From positions 11,000,001-11,064,000 of the forward strand of contig NC_062246.1 of assembly GCF_905475465.1 (NCBI RefSeq): DNA of 64,000 nucleotides, written 5' to 3'. The notes under the pieces are model-generated. The model was not told where the DNA came from and searched no databases. It was given only the letters and a program-made list of their open reading frames with translations. Every line of letters begins with the position of its first letter. Within the stretch, counting starts at the first letter, position 1. Shown piece by piece: positions 1 to 11,500 of this stretch. This DNA comes from Pieris napi. Taxonomy: Eukaryota; Arthropoda; Insecta; Lepidoptera; Pieridae. The translations under genes were made by a program, and so were the position numbers.

Positions 1-145
1 GTTAAAAGTACCCATAACCGACGAGCATGCATGGTGAATGTCATGTAAGTGGATGAAGCTAGGTATGTCAGGACCGTAGCAAGTTGAGATCCATGGTCTC
101 TGCCTACCCCTTCGGGAAAAAGGCGTGATGATATAAAGAAATAAA
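1..145 (+). mobile_element. LINE 3' end (RTE-like)
   Basis: The stretch ending in tgcctaccccttcggg then aaaaaggcgtgatg looks like the 3' tail of a LINE common in moths and butterflies, recognised from memory. It closes with an A-rich tail near 137..147. Only this end lies in the window. Confidence 0.5.
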
Positions 146-970
146 TTAGGATTTATTTGATTTTTTTCGCATTTATCCGGTATACTCGCGGAAACGAAAG
201 TCAATTTTAAAGAATGTTTAAAGTTCTAAAATATTCAAAAAAATTACGAGAAATTGTTTACCTAGTTGTTGGGAACATAATATGCTATATATTTTAAATA
301 TTCTATTTCTATATCTCTATACTAATAAAGCTTTATTTAATTCCTTAAAAATACAAACAGGTACAACCCAAGATATTAACAGTAAGTTATACAATTATAT
401 ATTGACTCCTCACGGGAGAAGAGGAGGGAAGAGCCTCCTCCAAGGGACTCCAGTATTGCTTTCTCCGCTGTCATCGCAATTACAGCTGTCTATCTGCCTA
501 AGACCTCTCGATCTTCTGCCTCGTCTCTCTCTTGTATTATGAAAGGTCTACTCAATTCTTTTAAAAATGGATGGTTTTATATGATTTATTTATAAAAGCT
601 TGCCAGCGCTTGGCACATTGATACTTTGGTACAAGAAAAATATATTACAATTTTTAATGTGACAAGCACTTATAGGCAAACATAACATACCAGACATAAT
701 AAAAATAAATTAAACAAAACAATTGAATTATAAAAACTAAACGAAAATCGATTTGAAAGTTTGAGGGGAGCAACTATATCTCAATTTGGACATCGGTGAG
801 CAACATCGGTGACAAATGTGATGATGGTATGCCAGGCACGATATTTATATTTTGTTAAAAGGTTGGGGCAATCAACCTAATTGTTAAATATCTTAATTGC
901 AAACGATACATCAATTAATTTTCTACGATTCTCCAATCTTAAAGTCAACCCAATTAAAAAGACAACATCT
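146..970. other. AT-rich sequence, no gene seen
   Basis: Mostly AT-rich. The block at about 405..535 is richer in C and T, with several CTCC and TCTC runs, and an open frame at 282..542 has no recognisable domain. I see nothing assignable. Confidence 0.4.
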
Positions 971-1141
971 TAAGGCCGATTTACATTATCTTAGTGTTTA
1001 GGAGAGTGCTTTAGGATAGTACTTTAGTTGAAACATGTAAACGCTACTTGCTTTAGTAAACGCTACGCTAAAGAACTTACCTTTCAAATTTTTGTACTAA
1101 AGCACTCTCCTAAACACTAAGATAATGTAAATCGGCCTTTA
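971..1141. mobile_element. Palindromic MITE, copy 1
   Basis: Short non-autonomous DNA element with inverted ends of about 45 bp (aggccgatttacattatctt and its reverse complement), flanked by TA. The inner part (aaacgctacttgctttagta and neighbours) is asymmetric. A second copy at 16673..16837 carries the inner part in the opposite orientation. The TA duplication suggests a Tc1/mariner-type mobiliser (inference). Confidence 0.8.
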
Positions 1142-1149
1142 AAGTACGC

Positions 1150-1196
1150 TAGGTATGTAGTAGGTATAGTAGAGTAGTAGGTAGTAGGTAGGTATC
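1150..1196. repeat. GTA/GTAG low-complexity tract
   Basis: Irregular run of gtagtaggta units directly after MITE copy 1. Confidence 0.6.
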
Positions 1197-1534
1197 GTAT
1201 CTTGGCAACTTTTTAAGTCGATATTCTAAACATTCTTAGATACGTAGTTTTATGTTCTCGATATCCAACAGTCTGTGACTGATTTGGGTATATTTTACAT
1301 CCCAGTGTGCAATGGAGCGTTATAATATATATCCCTGACATTTTATTAATCTAAAAATAGTCTTATTACATCAACTGTAGGGCGGTGGAACTATTTCCAA
1401 TGATATACCTAGTCCAGCCATATGTTCTGTTACAAATGAAAATGCATTTTTTTTAATGAAGGAAGTAATGTAATTTTATAAAAATTTATACCTACATGTT
1501 TACATAAAAGTCTCAGCAGAAATAAAACAATATT

Positions 1535-1693
1535 CTATTCGAAATGGCCACCTTTGACTTTTATATAGGCCTTTAATCTGTTTGGCCACGAATCTATGGA
1601 TTTACGTACTGTTTCCAAGGGAAATTTCGCCACTGCTTCCTCCAAATATTTTTTAAGAGACTCTATGTCGCCGTGTCGTTTAAAGCAGACCGT
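1535..1693 (-). pseudogene. Tc1/mariner-type transposase C-terminus, broken
   Basis: The minus strand reads 52 residues ending in a stop: HGDIESLKKYLEEAVAKF, then LETVRKSIDSWPNRLKAY and IKVKGGHFE. The closing pattern (W..RL.A.I..KGGHFE) is that of IS630/Tc1/mariner transposases. An in-frame TAA lies just upstream at about 1706, and no catalytic domain is visible, so this is a dead remnant. Confidence 0.55.
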
Positions 1694-2115
1694 GTCTAAA
1701 ACTTACCATAATTTGAAGTCTAGAGCGTTGACGTATTTTCTTCCATATTCCATATTGTAATTTGATATTGAACACGTAAAAATATGTGAAATGGTTCAAA
1801 ATCGAAAGAAGTTTTTAAAATAATATACGTGTTCCAAATTCAAAATAAATGAAAGTTGAAAAAAGAAGTTTTTATGTAACAGTATTTATGGCCTGACTAG
1901 TTACTTACAGGCTAGATGGAAAATTAAGAATAATTATGAAGCTCATGACCGAATATAGATGTAGGGATTTCAATAAGGCACAGGCACTTTGTTCCCTATT
2001 CGAAAGTGGTAGAGACACCATCGATAAATTTTTGTTATATTTATTAAGTAAATTATTATTTAAAAATAATAGAACACAAGAGCAGATTGTCTTTCCCCTT
2101 AAAAGAGACTTGTAA
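1694..2115. other. AT-rich sequence, nothing recognised
   Basis: No exon-like or repeat-like structure could be assigned here. Confidence 0.4.
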
Positions 2116-2396
2116 GTAGTGTTATTGATAAGCAGTGTGCGAATCTCATCCCTGATATCGTAGGTTCGATCCTTGGCTGTGCACTAATGTACTGTCTATG
2201 TGAGCATTTAACATTGGTTCGAACGTTGATAGAAAACATCGTGAGGAAACCGGCTTGCCTTAGACCTACAAAGTCGATGGCGTGTGTCAGGCACAGAAGG
2301 TTGATCACCTACTCGCTTATAAGATTGATTAATGATGATCATGAAACAGATACAGAAATCTGAGGCCCAGACCTAAAAAGGTTGTAGCGCCACTGG
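2116..2396 (+). mobile_element. SINE A (tRNA-derived), degenerate head
   Basis: Full-length copy of the commonest SINE in the window. The B box survives (ggttcgatcc) but the A box is mutated. The body shows aacatcgtgaggaaaccgg, the gtcaggcacag block and the end tctgaggcccagaccta..gcgccactg. Confidence 0.85.
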
Positions 2397-2507
2397 TTTA
2401 AGTATTGTTATTACACACTTATCTTAAATATCGCTATTAGTAAATTAGGCTAGATCGTAATGTTCTATGATGTCTCAGTAAAGACACAATGTATTTTAAA
2501 AAAAGTT

Positions 2508-2990
2508 CGTGCGTACAAAGTACACGTCATGTCAGAAGTGAAACTTCTTTGGCAAACTAATTTTTAAGTCTTGTTCATATTTATACAAATCTAAAAGTTT
2601 AGATTTCCGAGACTTATAGGGAGGGAATAAGGCAGATATGTTAGGAATTTAAAGAATTTAATTGTCATTAAAATATTAAGTGTCGAAATGTAATACAAAT
2701 CATGAATTTTTTTTTTTAATTTATTTCTTCGATAATACAAACACGTGGCATTTTAATTTACAATTCGTCATTTGATATTTCAATAAATTATTTTGCATAA
2801 AATATAAAAGACTAATATTTCATAAATTCTTTTTAAAAATAGAATTTCTATAAGGTATTTCGCCCATCTCACTATCTCTCAATCGGTCTCAATCGCTCTC
2901 TCCCTTTTCTTCGACAAAAACGCTGCACATCTTCGTGAAGATTTCGTAAAAATTTACCCTCATGCGCCTAAAGAAGTTTCACTTCAAAAA
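2508..2990. mobile_element. MITE group M', inverted-end element
   Basis: The left end (gtgcgtacaaagtacac, then agaagtgaaacttctttggc) is mirrored by the right end (gcctaaagaagtttcacttc). There is no coding capacity. The ends resemble those of group M (4281, 36098, 54136), suggesting the same mobiliser. A truncated copy lies at 5661..5934. Confidence 0.65.
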
Positions 2991-3191
2991 TATTAAAAAA
3001 TATACCAACGCCTTCCGAAGGTATATGTAACTTATTATCACACAAAATGTGTCATTACAACGTCATTGTAAACAGCGTGATGCGTAAAACGTTTTGTTAT
3101 CTGTCAAGAGTTATCTGTGTTTAAATATACATATTATCAGTTGTAGCAAATATAGTTGATCGTAGGCGTGATCACTTCATCATAATAATTT

Positions 3192-3394
3192 AGCAGCGTT
3201 GGCCTAGTGGCTTCAGTGTGCGACTCTTGAGATCGTAGGTTCGATCCCCGGCTGTGTACCAATGGACTTTCTATGTGTAGGAAAACATCGTGAGGAAACC
3301 AACTTGCCTTAGACCCAAAAGTCGACGGCGTGTGTCAGGCACAGTAGGCTGATCACTTACCCAGGCCCAGACCTAATAATGGTTGGAGCGCCAT
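3192..3394 (+). mobile_element. SINE A, internally deleted
   Basis: Good A box (ttggcctagtggc) and B box (ggttcgatcc). The middle lacks the gcgcatttaacattcgctcg block. It ends ggttggagcgccat followed by a T run, as other copies do. Confidence 0.88.
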
Positions 3395-4280
3395 TTTTTT
3401 TTGACATAATATAACATTTATTACTAACAAACACAGACACATAAACACACAAAATAACAATAATCAAAGAAAAAAATTAAATAAAAAATATAATGAGAGA
3501 TATCATAAAAATGTTTTTCCCTTTTCCCATTCGGTTTGTTTCAAGTATGTAATGCTTGTGAATGTGCTGTGGTTGTAATTGGCCCTGGCTCAGCATTATG
3601 CTGAGGAGCCGAATGTTCAACAGAGCTGGTCATTCTGCAATAGACCACAGCAGCTTATTTTTATGAGTATGCACTAATATAAAACTTTATTTATATATTG
3701 CCAAATAGCCTATTGCGCAAAGGTGATTTGAACGTATGTGCTACGTGGTTAAATAATGACTCATATTATATAGAAGCAATGTTGGAAATAGATTTGTTAA
3801 CATTTGATTTCGTGAGAAATTGCGTTTCTTTGAAAATGATTTAACGCTAAGATCTTCGAATCATTTGATATAAAGCAATACAGCATAAATTACGTCATGT
3901 TTATGCAATGGTTTCTATAAAATTTCACAATTATTTTCGTTACATATACAGGACGTGGTGTAATTAATGGATAATGTGGTATCTGCGGGTAAAGGACGTT
4001 GTGGCGTTCTGAAAAAATTTTTTCATGTTTTGTAATAAAAGCATTGTGATTCAGACATGACATAAAATGCATTATTGCATAATATTTTCTCATAATTAAA
4101 CAATCAGAATTTTGATACCGTTTATGCTTGATAAGTGAGCTGTCGAGCTATATTTATCTCGCGGAGTAATTTGTTTATTTTGTAGAAAAATAGGTAAAAT
4201 TATATTTTCCCAAGTAGCGGAGAGCTGAACTGGAGGCTTTAGTTCTTGTAATGGGTCGAGTCACATTCGAAATTCATTTT
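3395..4280. other. Non-coding sequence with one GC-richer patch
   Basis: AT-rich except for about 3555..3655, where tcagcattatgctga forms a short hairpin and the minus strand can be read as about 30 residues without a stop. The patch could be a retroelement remnant; I could not name it. Confidence 0.35.
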
Positions 4281-4710
4281 TGAAGTTATACTTCTTTTGG
4301 CGCGTTAGAGAAAAATGATGAGAGTAAATTTTTACGATGCGCGCTCACACCGTCACAAAAAACCGACACCCTGAATATCTATTCAAACGTCGGTAAAACA
4401 ATCTGGTCGGCTAGTTGGCGTTTGCTCTGTTTTATCGACAAGTTGCATTGTCTGTCATGGCGTAGTCTTTTTTAGAGTCGTGTTTATTTAAACCAAAATA
4501 ATGATTTCTATTCGAGAAAACCCGTTCCAATGTGATAAAAAACATAGTGTTTATTGTAAAATATCATGATTAGTACATTTTATACCGTTTCGATTGGAAG
4601 TGCCCATTAAAATGGACAGTAAAAATGCAATTCGAAGAGGGAAACGTCCCTCTAAAGAGCTCTAAGAAAATTATTACGCCAAAGAATTATAACTTCTAAC
4701 GCGTGTACAT
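4281..4710. mobile_element. MITE group M, old copy
   Basis: The left end gaagttatacttcttttggc and the right end gccaaagaattataacttct are near mirror images, followed outside by cgcgtgtac. The interior differs from the two young copies at 36098 and 54136. Confidence 0.6.
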
Positions 4711-4852
4711 GTCACCCTAAAATTGTAAACACCGTTAGATTGTAATCTATCTCGCGAGATTGTGAACTGTTGAAAGATTGTGAACCTCAAAGCACTGCTT
4801 ACAATTTAACGTATTATTATTCGGTAGATTGTAATCTATCGAAGTGAAACAT
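4711..4852. mobile_element. MITE group N, single arm
   Basis: Matches one 112-bp arm of the complete element at 43112..43416, with gttagattgtaatctatctc, the palindrome tctcgcgaga and ttaacgtattattattcgg. It abuts the end of the group M element. The second arm is missing. Confidence 0.7.
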
Positions 4853-5035
4853 TCTCTTAATTACGAATTCCGAGTCCTATGACCTTTAGTGCTGGGTGAT
4901 GCTTAAGTGTATTTCAATATTACGTTTTTTATCGAAGAATTATCTTTTTATAGAGAAAATATATATAGATGATAGGTATGAAGTAATATATATGTATAGG
5001 TAATTATATACTTAACAACAAGTATATACTCACTT

Positions 5036-5053
5036 ACACACACACACACACAT
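5036..5053. repeat. (CA)n microsatellite
   Basis: About nine AC dinucleotides, with broken CA repeats continuing to about 5072. Confidence 0.9.
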
Positions 5054-5472
5054 GCGCACATACACACTCAACCACGCATGCAAAAAATAAGTCCATAGAA
5101 TCGTCAGAGAAACTATGAGAATTACATTTCATTTTATTTAATTTTTTACCGGCTTTGCTTCTTAGCTGGGTTATTGTTTTGTATTCTTTTCTAACAACTG
5201 TCTTAATATTGTTTAAATAAGGGAAGTAGTGAGCCAACCCCAACACAAGTGTCTCTGACTACTTACGGGGGCTGTCTCAACTCATGTATTTAATGTAAAA
5301 TTTGAGATACAAATAAACATTTTCATTTTTCATGAAGTAGTCACATATGAAATAATCTCCATTAGTGGCAAGTTTTTTCAGTTTGCCCACTGTTGTATAA
5401 AAAATGTGTATCGCCCTCCAATGTCCAGATCTAAGGCGCTACATACGTTAATAGAAAATAAATTTATTCCAG

Positions 5473-5598
5473 GTGGTTGAATGCAAGGAAAAGAAAACTG
5501 GTATGCGCCGGGCATTGAAGGTGTTACATGATAGCCCGAAAGCCAGGCGAGAAGTTGATCTCCATTGGACTGGAAGTGGGTGTATGCATATCGTAGAA
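5473..5598 (+). CDS. MAPk-Ak2: MK2 exon: kinase N-lobe (ATP lysine and alpha-C)
   Basis: 42 codons between acceptor ttattccag and donor gtaagt. The exon starts VVECKEKKTG just after the position of the glycine-rich loop (GLGINGK in the family). It carries the ATP-anchoring lysine in RRALKVL (residue 16 of the exon) and the alpha-C salt-bridge glutamate in KARREVDLHW (residue 27). It begins in phase 0, so the preceding exon, not found in this window, should end on the last loop codon. Confidence 0.95.
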
Positions 5599-8500
5599 GT
5601 AAGTGGAAGCTACAACACTGAATTGCTATAATTGCTTTTACATGTGTTTTATTAAAAAAAAGTGCGTGCGTACAAAGTACACATATCAGAAGTAAAACTT
5701 ATTTAGCAAACTAATTTTTAAGTCTTCTTCATATTTATACAAGTCTAAAACTTTAGATTTCCGAGACTTAGTGGGAGGGAAATAGGAAGATATGTTAGGA
5801 ATTTAAAGAACTTAATTTATTAAATTTATTTCTTCGATAATAAAAACACGTGGCATTTTAATTTACAATTCGTCATTTGAGATTTCAATAAATTATTTTG
5901 CATAAAATACTAATATTTCATAAATTCTCTTTACGAAATTTTAATATTAAAAATAAAATAAACAAGTGTGCGAGGATTGCTAACATTTGGTTTATGCTTC
6001 CTTGTTAACTAAAATATATATATAACTTAACTAATGTTAGGTTACATAACTTGAGTTTCTCTTGAGTTTCTCTTGAGTTTTAGCGAGAGAATAAAACAGC
6101 AATTCATTTTTATATATGTAGATGAATCTCTCTCGCACAGATTTGTAGCGGTCGGTAAGATAGGGACATGATAAGGTTGCACCATTTCAAATAAGCTATT
6201 TGTTTCAGATCGTTGATGCATACGATAATACGTATGGTGGTAGGCGGTGTCTGCTAGTTGTGATGGAGTGTATGGATGGAGGGGAGCTCTTCCAGAGAAT
6301 CCAGGATAATCGGGAAGGTGCATTTACGGAAAGGCAGGCAGCTGAGGTAAAGACGTTTTAATTTAATTACGTTCAAGTATTACGTAAGCAGATTTATCGT
6401 ACCCCATCTTTTCAGCAATAGTAAGCAACGATCTCAAAAATAATAGTACATAAACGTATGATTTTTTGTAGGAAAGTAAGTAAGTACTGTTAACGTATTC
6501 ACCAAATAAGAAAGTAAAAGAAAGCCCCCCCCAGGTAAAACTGTTAAGATAACATTTATCTGTCTCTTGGTCGGTGACTCATCTCTGAGTCTCGAATGAA
6601 TTCCCTCCATAATTTACGGTCTTGCTGCAGTTCGTTTACAACGGTGTATAATTTTGAGGACCACGAGTCTTTGACTTGATTAGTCCATCTCGTTACGCGA
6701 TCTGGCTTCGGTGTTGCCACTCTTTGACGACTCATTGGTCTAGTGGTTAGTACCCCTGACTGCGAATCCATGGGTACCGGGTTCGATCCCCGGCTGAGAC
6801 GAACATCGATGTGATGAGCATTTGGTGTTGTGCTTAGGTCTTGGGTGTTTAAATATGTATTTATATGTCTATCTATAATATGTATGTATATCCGTTGCCT
6901 AGTTCCCATAACACAAGCTTCACCAGCTTAGCATGGGACTAGGTCAATTGGTGTGAATTGTTTTAAAAAGAAAAAAAAAATCACAATGAGCTTCTCAAAG
7001 TTCTTATCGCCTTAGGTACTTATGGAAGTCATCCACGGTCTGCTGCACAAAACATGTCGTCACTGTAGAATGATAACCTCGTATGTTAAAAAACGATTTA
7101 TTTTTTATTCTTACTCTTATGTCATTTAACTGGTAAAATCATGAAGTAAGGACTTATATTTTATGTTATTATGAAATGAGTCACAAAAACACATAATAAT
7201 ATTTTATATAATCTCATTCGGTAATATTCTAATTATGAAATGAAATACAGACTTTTATTGATATATTTTATTTACATACTTCTTTAAAAAATTAAATTAA
7301 AGCATTATTATTCTAACAAAACAATGCTTTAAAATATTTGTTTAATTATTCAAGTACAATGTGTCCCGACCAAGGAGGTTTCAATTCAATTTAAACAGGT
7401 ACGCATAATCTGTGGCGAGAGCGCTGCGCGCGCAACGCGCTTCTTCCGAGCCAATCGACCAATAACAGACTTCCATTTTAGCGCTATTTCGTACATACGA
7501 ATTTGAGTAATATTTAGTTGGATAAAACTTTAGTAGCAAAAATGTCAAGCAACACCGACGATACCGATGAAAATTGACATTCTAGAAACAGCTACGAAAC
7601 TGACGAATAGTCTTTTGCCAGAAAAATCAAGAAAAGCGTACGACAAATGTTACCAAGACGTAAGACTTGGAAACCTATAGCCATGAGATAAAATAAAGTA
7701 GTGTATGCAACTGCTACTAACGAAAATTCTCTGGACATACGAGGCTATCATTCTACAGCGAAGATTTTCTTTTGCGAACTAGCGAAATGTGGAATCGTCT
7801 CCCGGTCTCTTCCCAGGGAGATATGACCTCGAAATTCAGGAATACGAAAGTCAAAATTGTCATCCTTCTTTGACTGACTCCGATTTAGCGCAAACAAGTC
7901 TTACTTAAAGATGTTATGTGATTGTAATGAAAGCAATTTGACATTCCATTTCCTATTTTAATTTAAAATAAATTCTTTTCAGATTATGCACTCAATATGC
8001 GTAGCAGTACGCTACCTACACGACTCAAATATTGCACATCGGGACATCAAACCCGAGAACCTGCTCTACACAACCACAGAGCCCAACGCTATACTCAAAC
8101 TCACGGATTTTGGCTTCGCAAAACAAACGCTGAATCACACGGACACATTACAAACACCTTGTTATACACCATACTATGTTGCGCCGGAGGTATGTTTAGA
8201 CTTTAGACGAACAAGATTGATCTAAGCGTAATTTAAAGTAACTATGACTGCTGTATGTCAAATTCAATCCATTTTTGACATAGTGTATTCGTACTTTGTG
8301 CTAAGTACGTTCGTACGTTCGACTCCTTTATATCAAAATATAGTACATATATCTTTGACGTAAGGGAAAACATCTGAATCTTACTTACACATAAATTACT
8401 TGTGATATTTTAATAATAATTTGAAAGGTTTAGATATCTGCATTATGACAAATTATTAATAGGTAAAGTGATGGCACTTTCTCGGTTTTTGGTTCTAGAT

Positions 8501-11500
8501 TGCTCGCGATGTTTATTCGTTCCATACGTAAGCAAAATATATCCATTGATGCTCAACTAAGGTTCGAATACACGGTCCTAGAGTTGAAAATAGCATGTAC
8601 AACAAACTGGGCAATACCGCCCACATGTGTTTGTATTAAATGCAGATATAGAGCCCATTTGTCTACAAATAGAGTTCTATGGAATAAAAGACCTGAAGCT
8701 GAAGATTTTGAAAATTGAGACACTGGGATTATTTTATGGTGAAATAAGGAAATCGGTCCATTATTTCCAGTGGCGTAACAATAGGGTGGCAGGGCTGGCA
8801 AAATGCCACGGGCCCCCGATCCAAGACGGCCACTGCCCAAGAGATATTATGTTCTATGGATGAATGTGAAGTCTCCAATACGCATTGGGCTAGCGCGAGC
8901 GTGGGGACTACAGGCCATTCCCTCTCGCCTAAGAGAGGAGGCCTATGGCCATTAGTGGGACATATATGTAATTGAGTACTCTGAAAATCTTAAAGTTTAT
9001 TAAAATTGAACTGAGTACATCGTGACGTTTTTTACTGATAAAGAATTGGCCACGGGCCCCAGATGGTATAGTTACGCCACTGATTATTTCCTTATTATTT
9101 AATTAATTTTTAAATAAAATTTTCAGGTTCTGGGTCCAGAGAAATATGACAAATCGTGCGATATCTGGTCGTTAGGTGTAGTGATGTATATACTACTGTG
9201 TGGGTTCCCACCGTTTTACTCGAATCATGGTCTTGCCATATCGCCAGGAATGAAAAAGGTAACTGACAGCACTAATTATTTTCTTTTAAAAGAATCTTTT
9301 ACATTGAATTATAGTAAACTTTTTCAACATAGACAATAGACTAATTTTACAAATGCAAAATTTATAAAAACGTTAGTTTGTTATTTTTTTATAGATGTAG
9401 CATGATTGTTATTCCTTATTTACCAGGATCATCATGTGATTTTAAGTTTCCGATAAATTTGTGGGCAAACATACATACACTGATTTAAGATACCTGCTTG
9501 AAAGTCTAAACTCAAATATTATACAATTTCCATAATATCACATACATGGTCAAATGTATGTATCTAAAATGTAAATTGTTGATTTCTACATAAATCATTT
9601 TATTCATAATATTTATTGTAATAAAAAACGTGTGGCACTCGGGGACTGCCGCGGTAAAGCTTATTGCATAGCATTTTTTATCAACTTATGCAGTTATAAT
9701 TTTTTATTTATTTATTATTTATGCAGTTTTTTTTTCTTTGATATTAATTCAAATTCGATCTCCTCTAGGATATGTTTAATTAAAAACAGTAAATTTTTTA
9801 TGAGGGCGACACATATAAATATAAATAATAATACAAATCAATCAAAACTGACATTACAATACAGCAACAATATATAGTCTGTAGATTGCGCTGTATTTTG
9901 ATCTGCTTATTAAATTTTCAGCGAATAAGACTAGGACAGTATGACTTCCCGGAGCCTGAATGGTCGAACGTCTCTTCAGACGCCAAGAACCTTATACGTG
10001 GAATGCTGTCTGTGGATCCGGCAAAGCGGCTTACAATACAACAGGTATTATATCTTGTATAATCGCGTTGAATATGCGACATCTTATATATAAAATTCTC
10101 GTGTCACAATGTTAGTCTGCATACTCCTCCGAAACGGCTTGACCGATTCCTCTGAAATTTGGTAAGCATATTGGGTAGGTCTGAGAATCGGCTAACATCT
10201 ATTTTTCACACCCCTAAATAATAAGGGTGGTCCACCCCTCAATTTATTTTTTATTTTTTAGACAAAATTTTTAATTTCTATTTTTTTATGATACAGCATT
10301 AAAAAATACATACAATCCCTAACTTTCACCCCTCTACGATCAACCCCTATTTTTTTATTATAAATGACATACATGGCGAAACGACGTTTGCCGGATCAGC
10401 TAGTATATATATATATAATGGTATCAATCGCTTATACTGGGAATAAATAAGGCGCAACTGCGTTTCTCTGTGAATATAAAAGATTTATTTACAAAAGAAA
10501 TATCTATTAATTTACATTTAATAAAAAATATATATTTACAAATTATTCACTCAGTTGTGAATACAAAAGAAACAACATTTAAAGCAACATTTAAATTATA
10601 GGTTTTATAAAGTAAAATAATATAATGAAAAACTTCAAACATCTTAAATATATTATGTCAAGTGACAAATTAAACATCGTCGATGAGACGGCAAAGAAGA
10701 AAAATAAAATATAAAAAGAGTTTGTATAGGAAAATATATTATGTTTTCCTTACATATATATTTAATTGTATGTATGTAAATATAATCAAGTCTCAAAGTA
10801 AAGGTATAATGTCACTGTCACACTTAGCAGTTGGTACAGACCATAAACAACAAATGCAAAGATTATACAAAGGCAATAGACAAACTTTGACTAATTTAAA
10901 CTAGAAACCGTAAATCTCTAAAGCTTTAAATTGATGATATATTAAAAATTTCAGGTGATGGCTAGCCCTTGGATCCGTCAGTACACCCAAGTGCCCCAAA
11001 CTCCATTGTACACGGACTCAATACTGCGGGACACGAATGAGGCGTGGGCCGAAGTGCAGGACGAGATGACCAGGTCATTGGCCACGATGCGAGTCGATTA
11101 TGACCAGGTAATAGTTATCGTTTAATTTCATCCAAAAATAATTTAATTAGTTAAGTCAGAACTGATAGTAGAAAATAGGTTAATTCCTTTATTCATTTAG
11201 AAACATAAGCCTAGCTTTACAAGGTGTGTTCATTAGTATGCGCGTGCGCAGACCATGACATGCTCACATCTTAAGTTTAAATTTACGTAAATTGGCCGTG
11301 GATAGCAGAAAACTTGGAAGTATTATTAGGATTTGGACTTATGGTCATTCAAGAAAATAGCGTACTAATTCTTAAAAGGCCGACAACGCACTCGCGAGCT
11401 CTCTGGCATTAGTGTCTATGGGCGGTAGTATTACTTAACAGGTGAGCCTCCAGTCCGTTTGCCCTCTGTTCTATAAAAAAATACTAAGTGTCTTTTATTA

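Noticed and set aside
6731..6800. tRNA-like sequence with A and B boxes
   Set aside because: It continues into the SINE B body with no cloverleaf 3' side; two more copies share the whole 235-bp unit.
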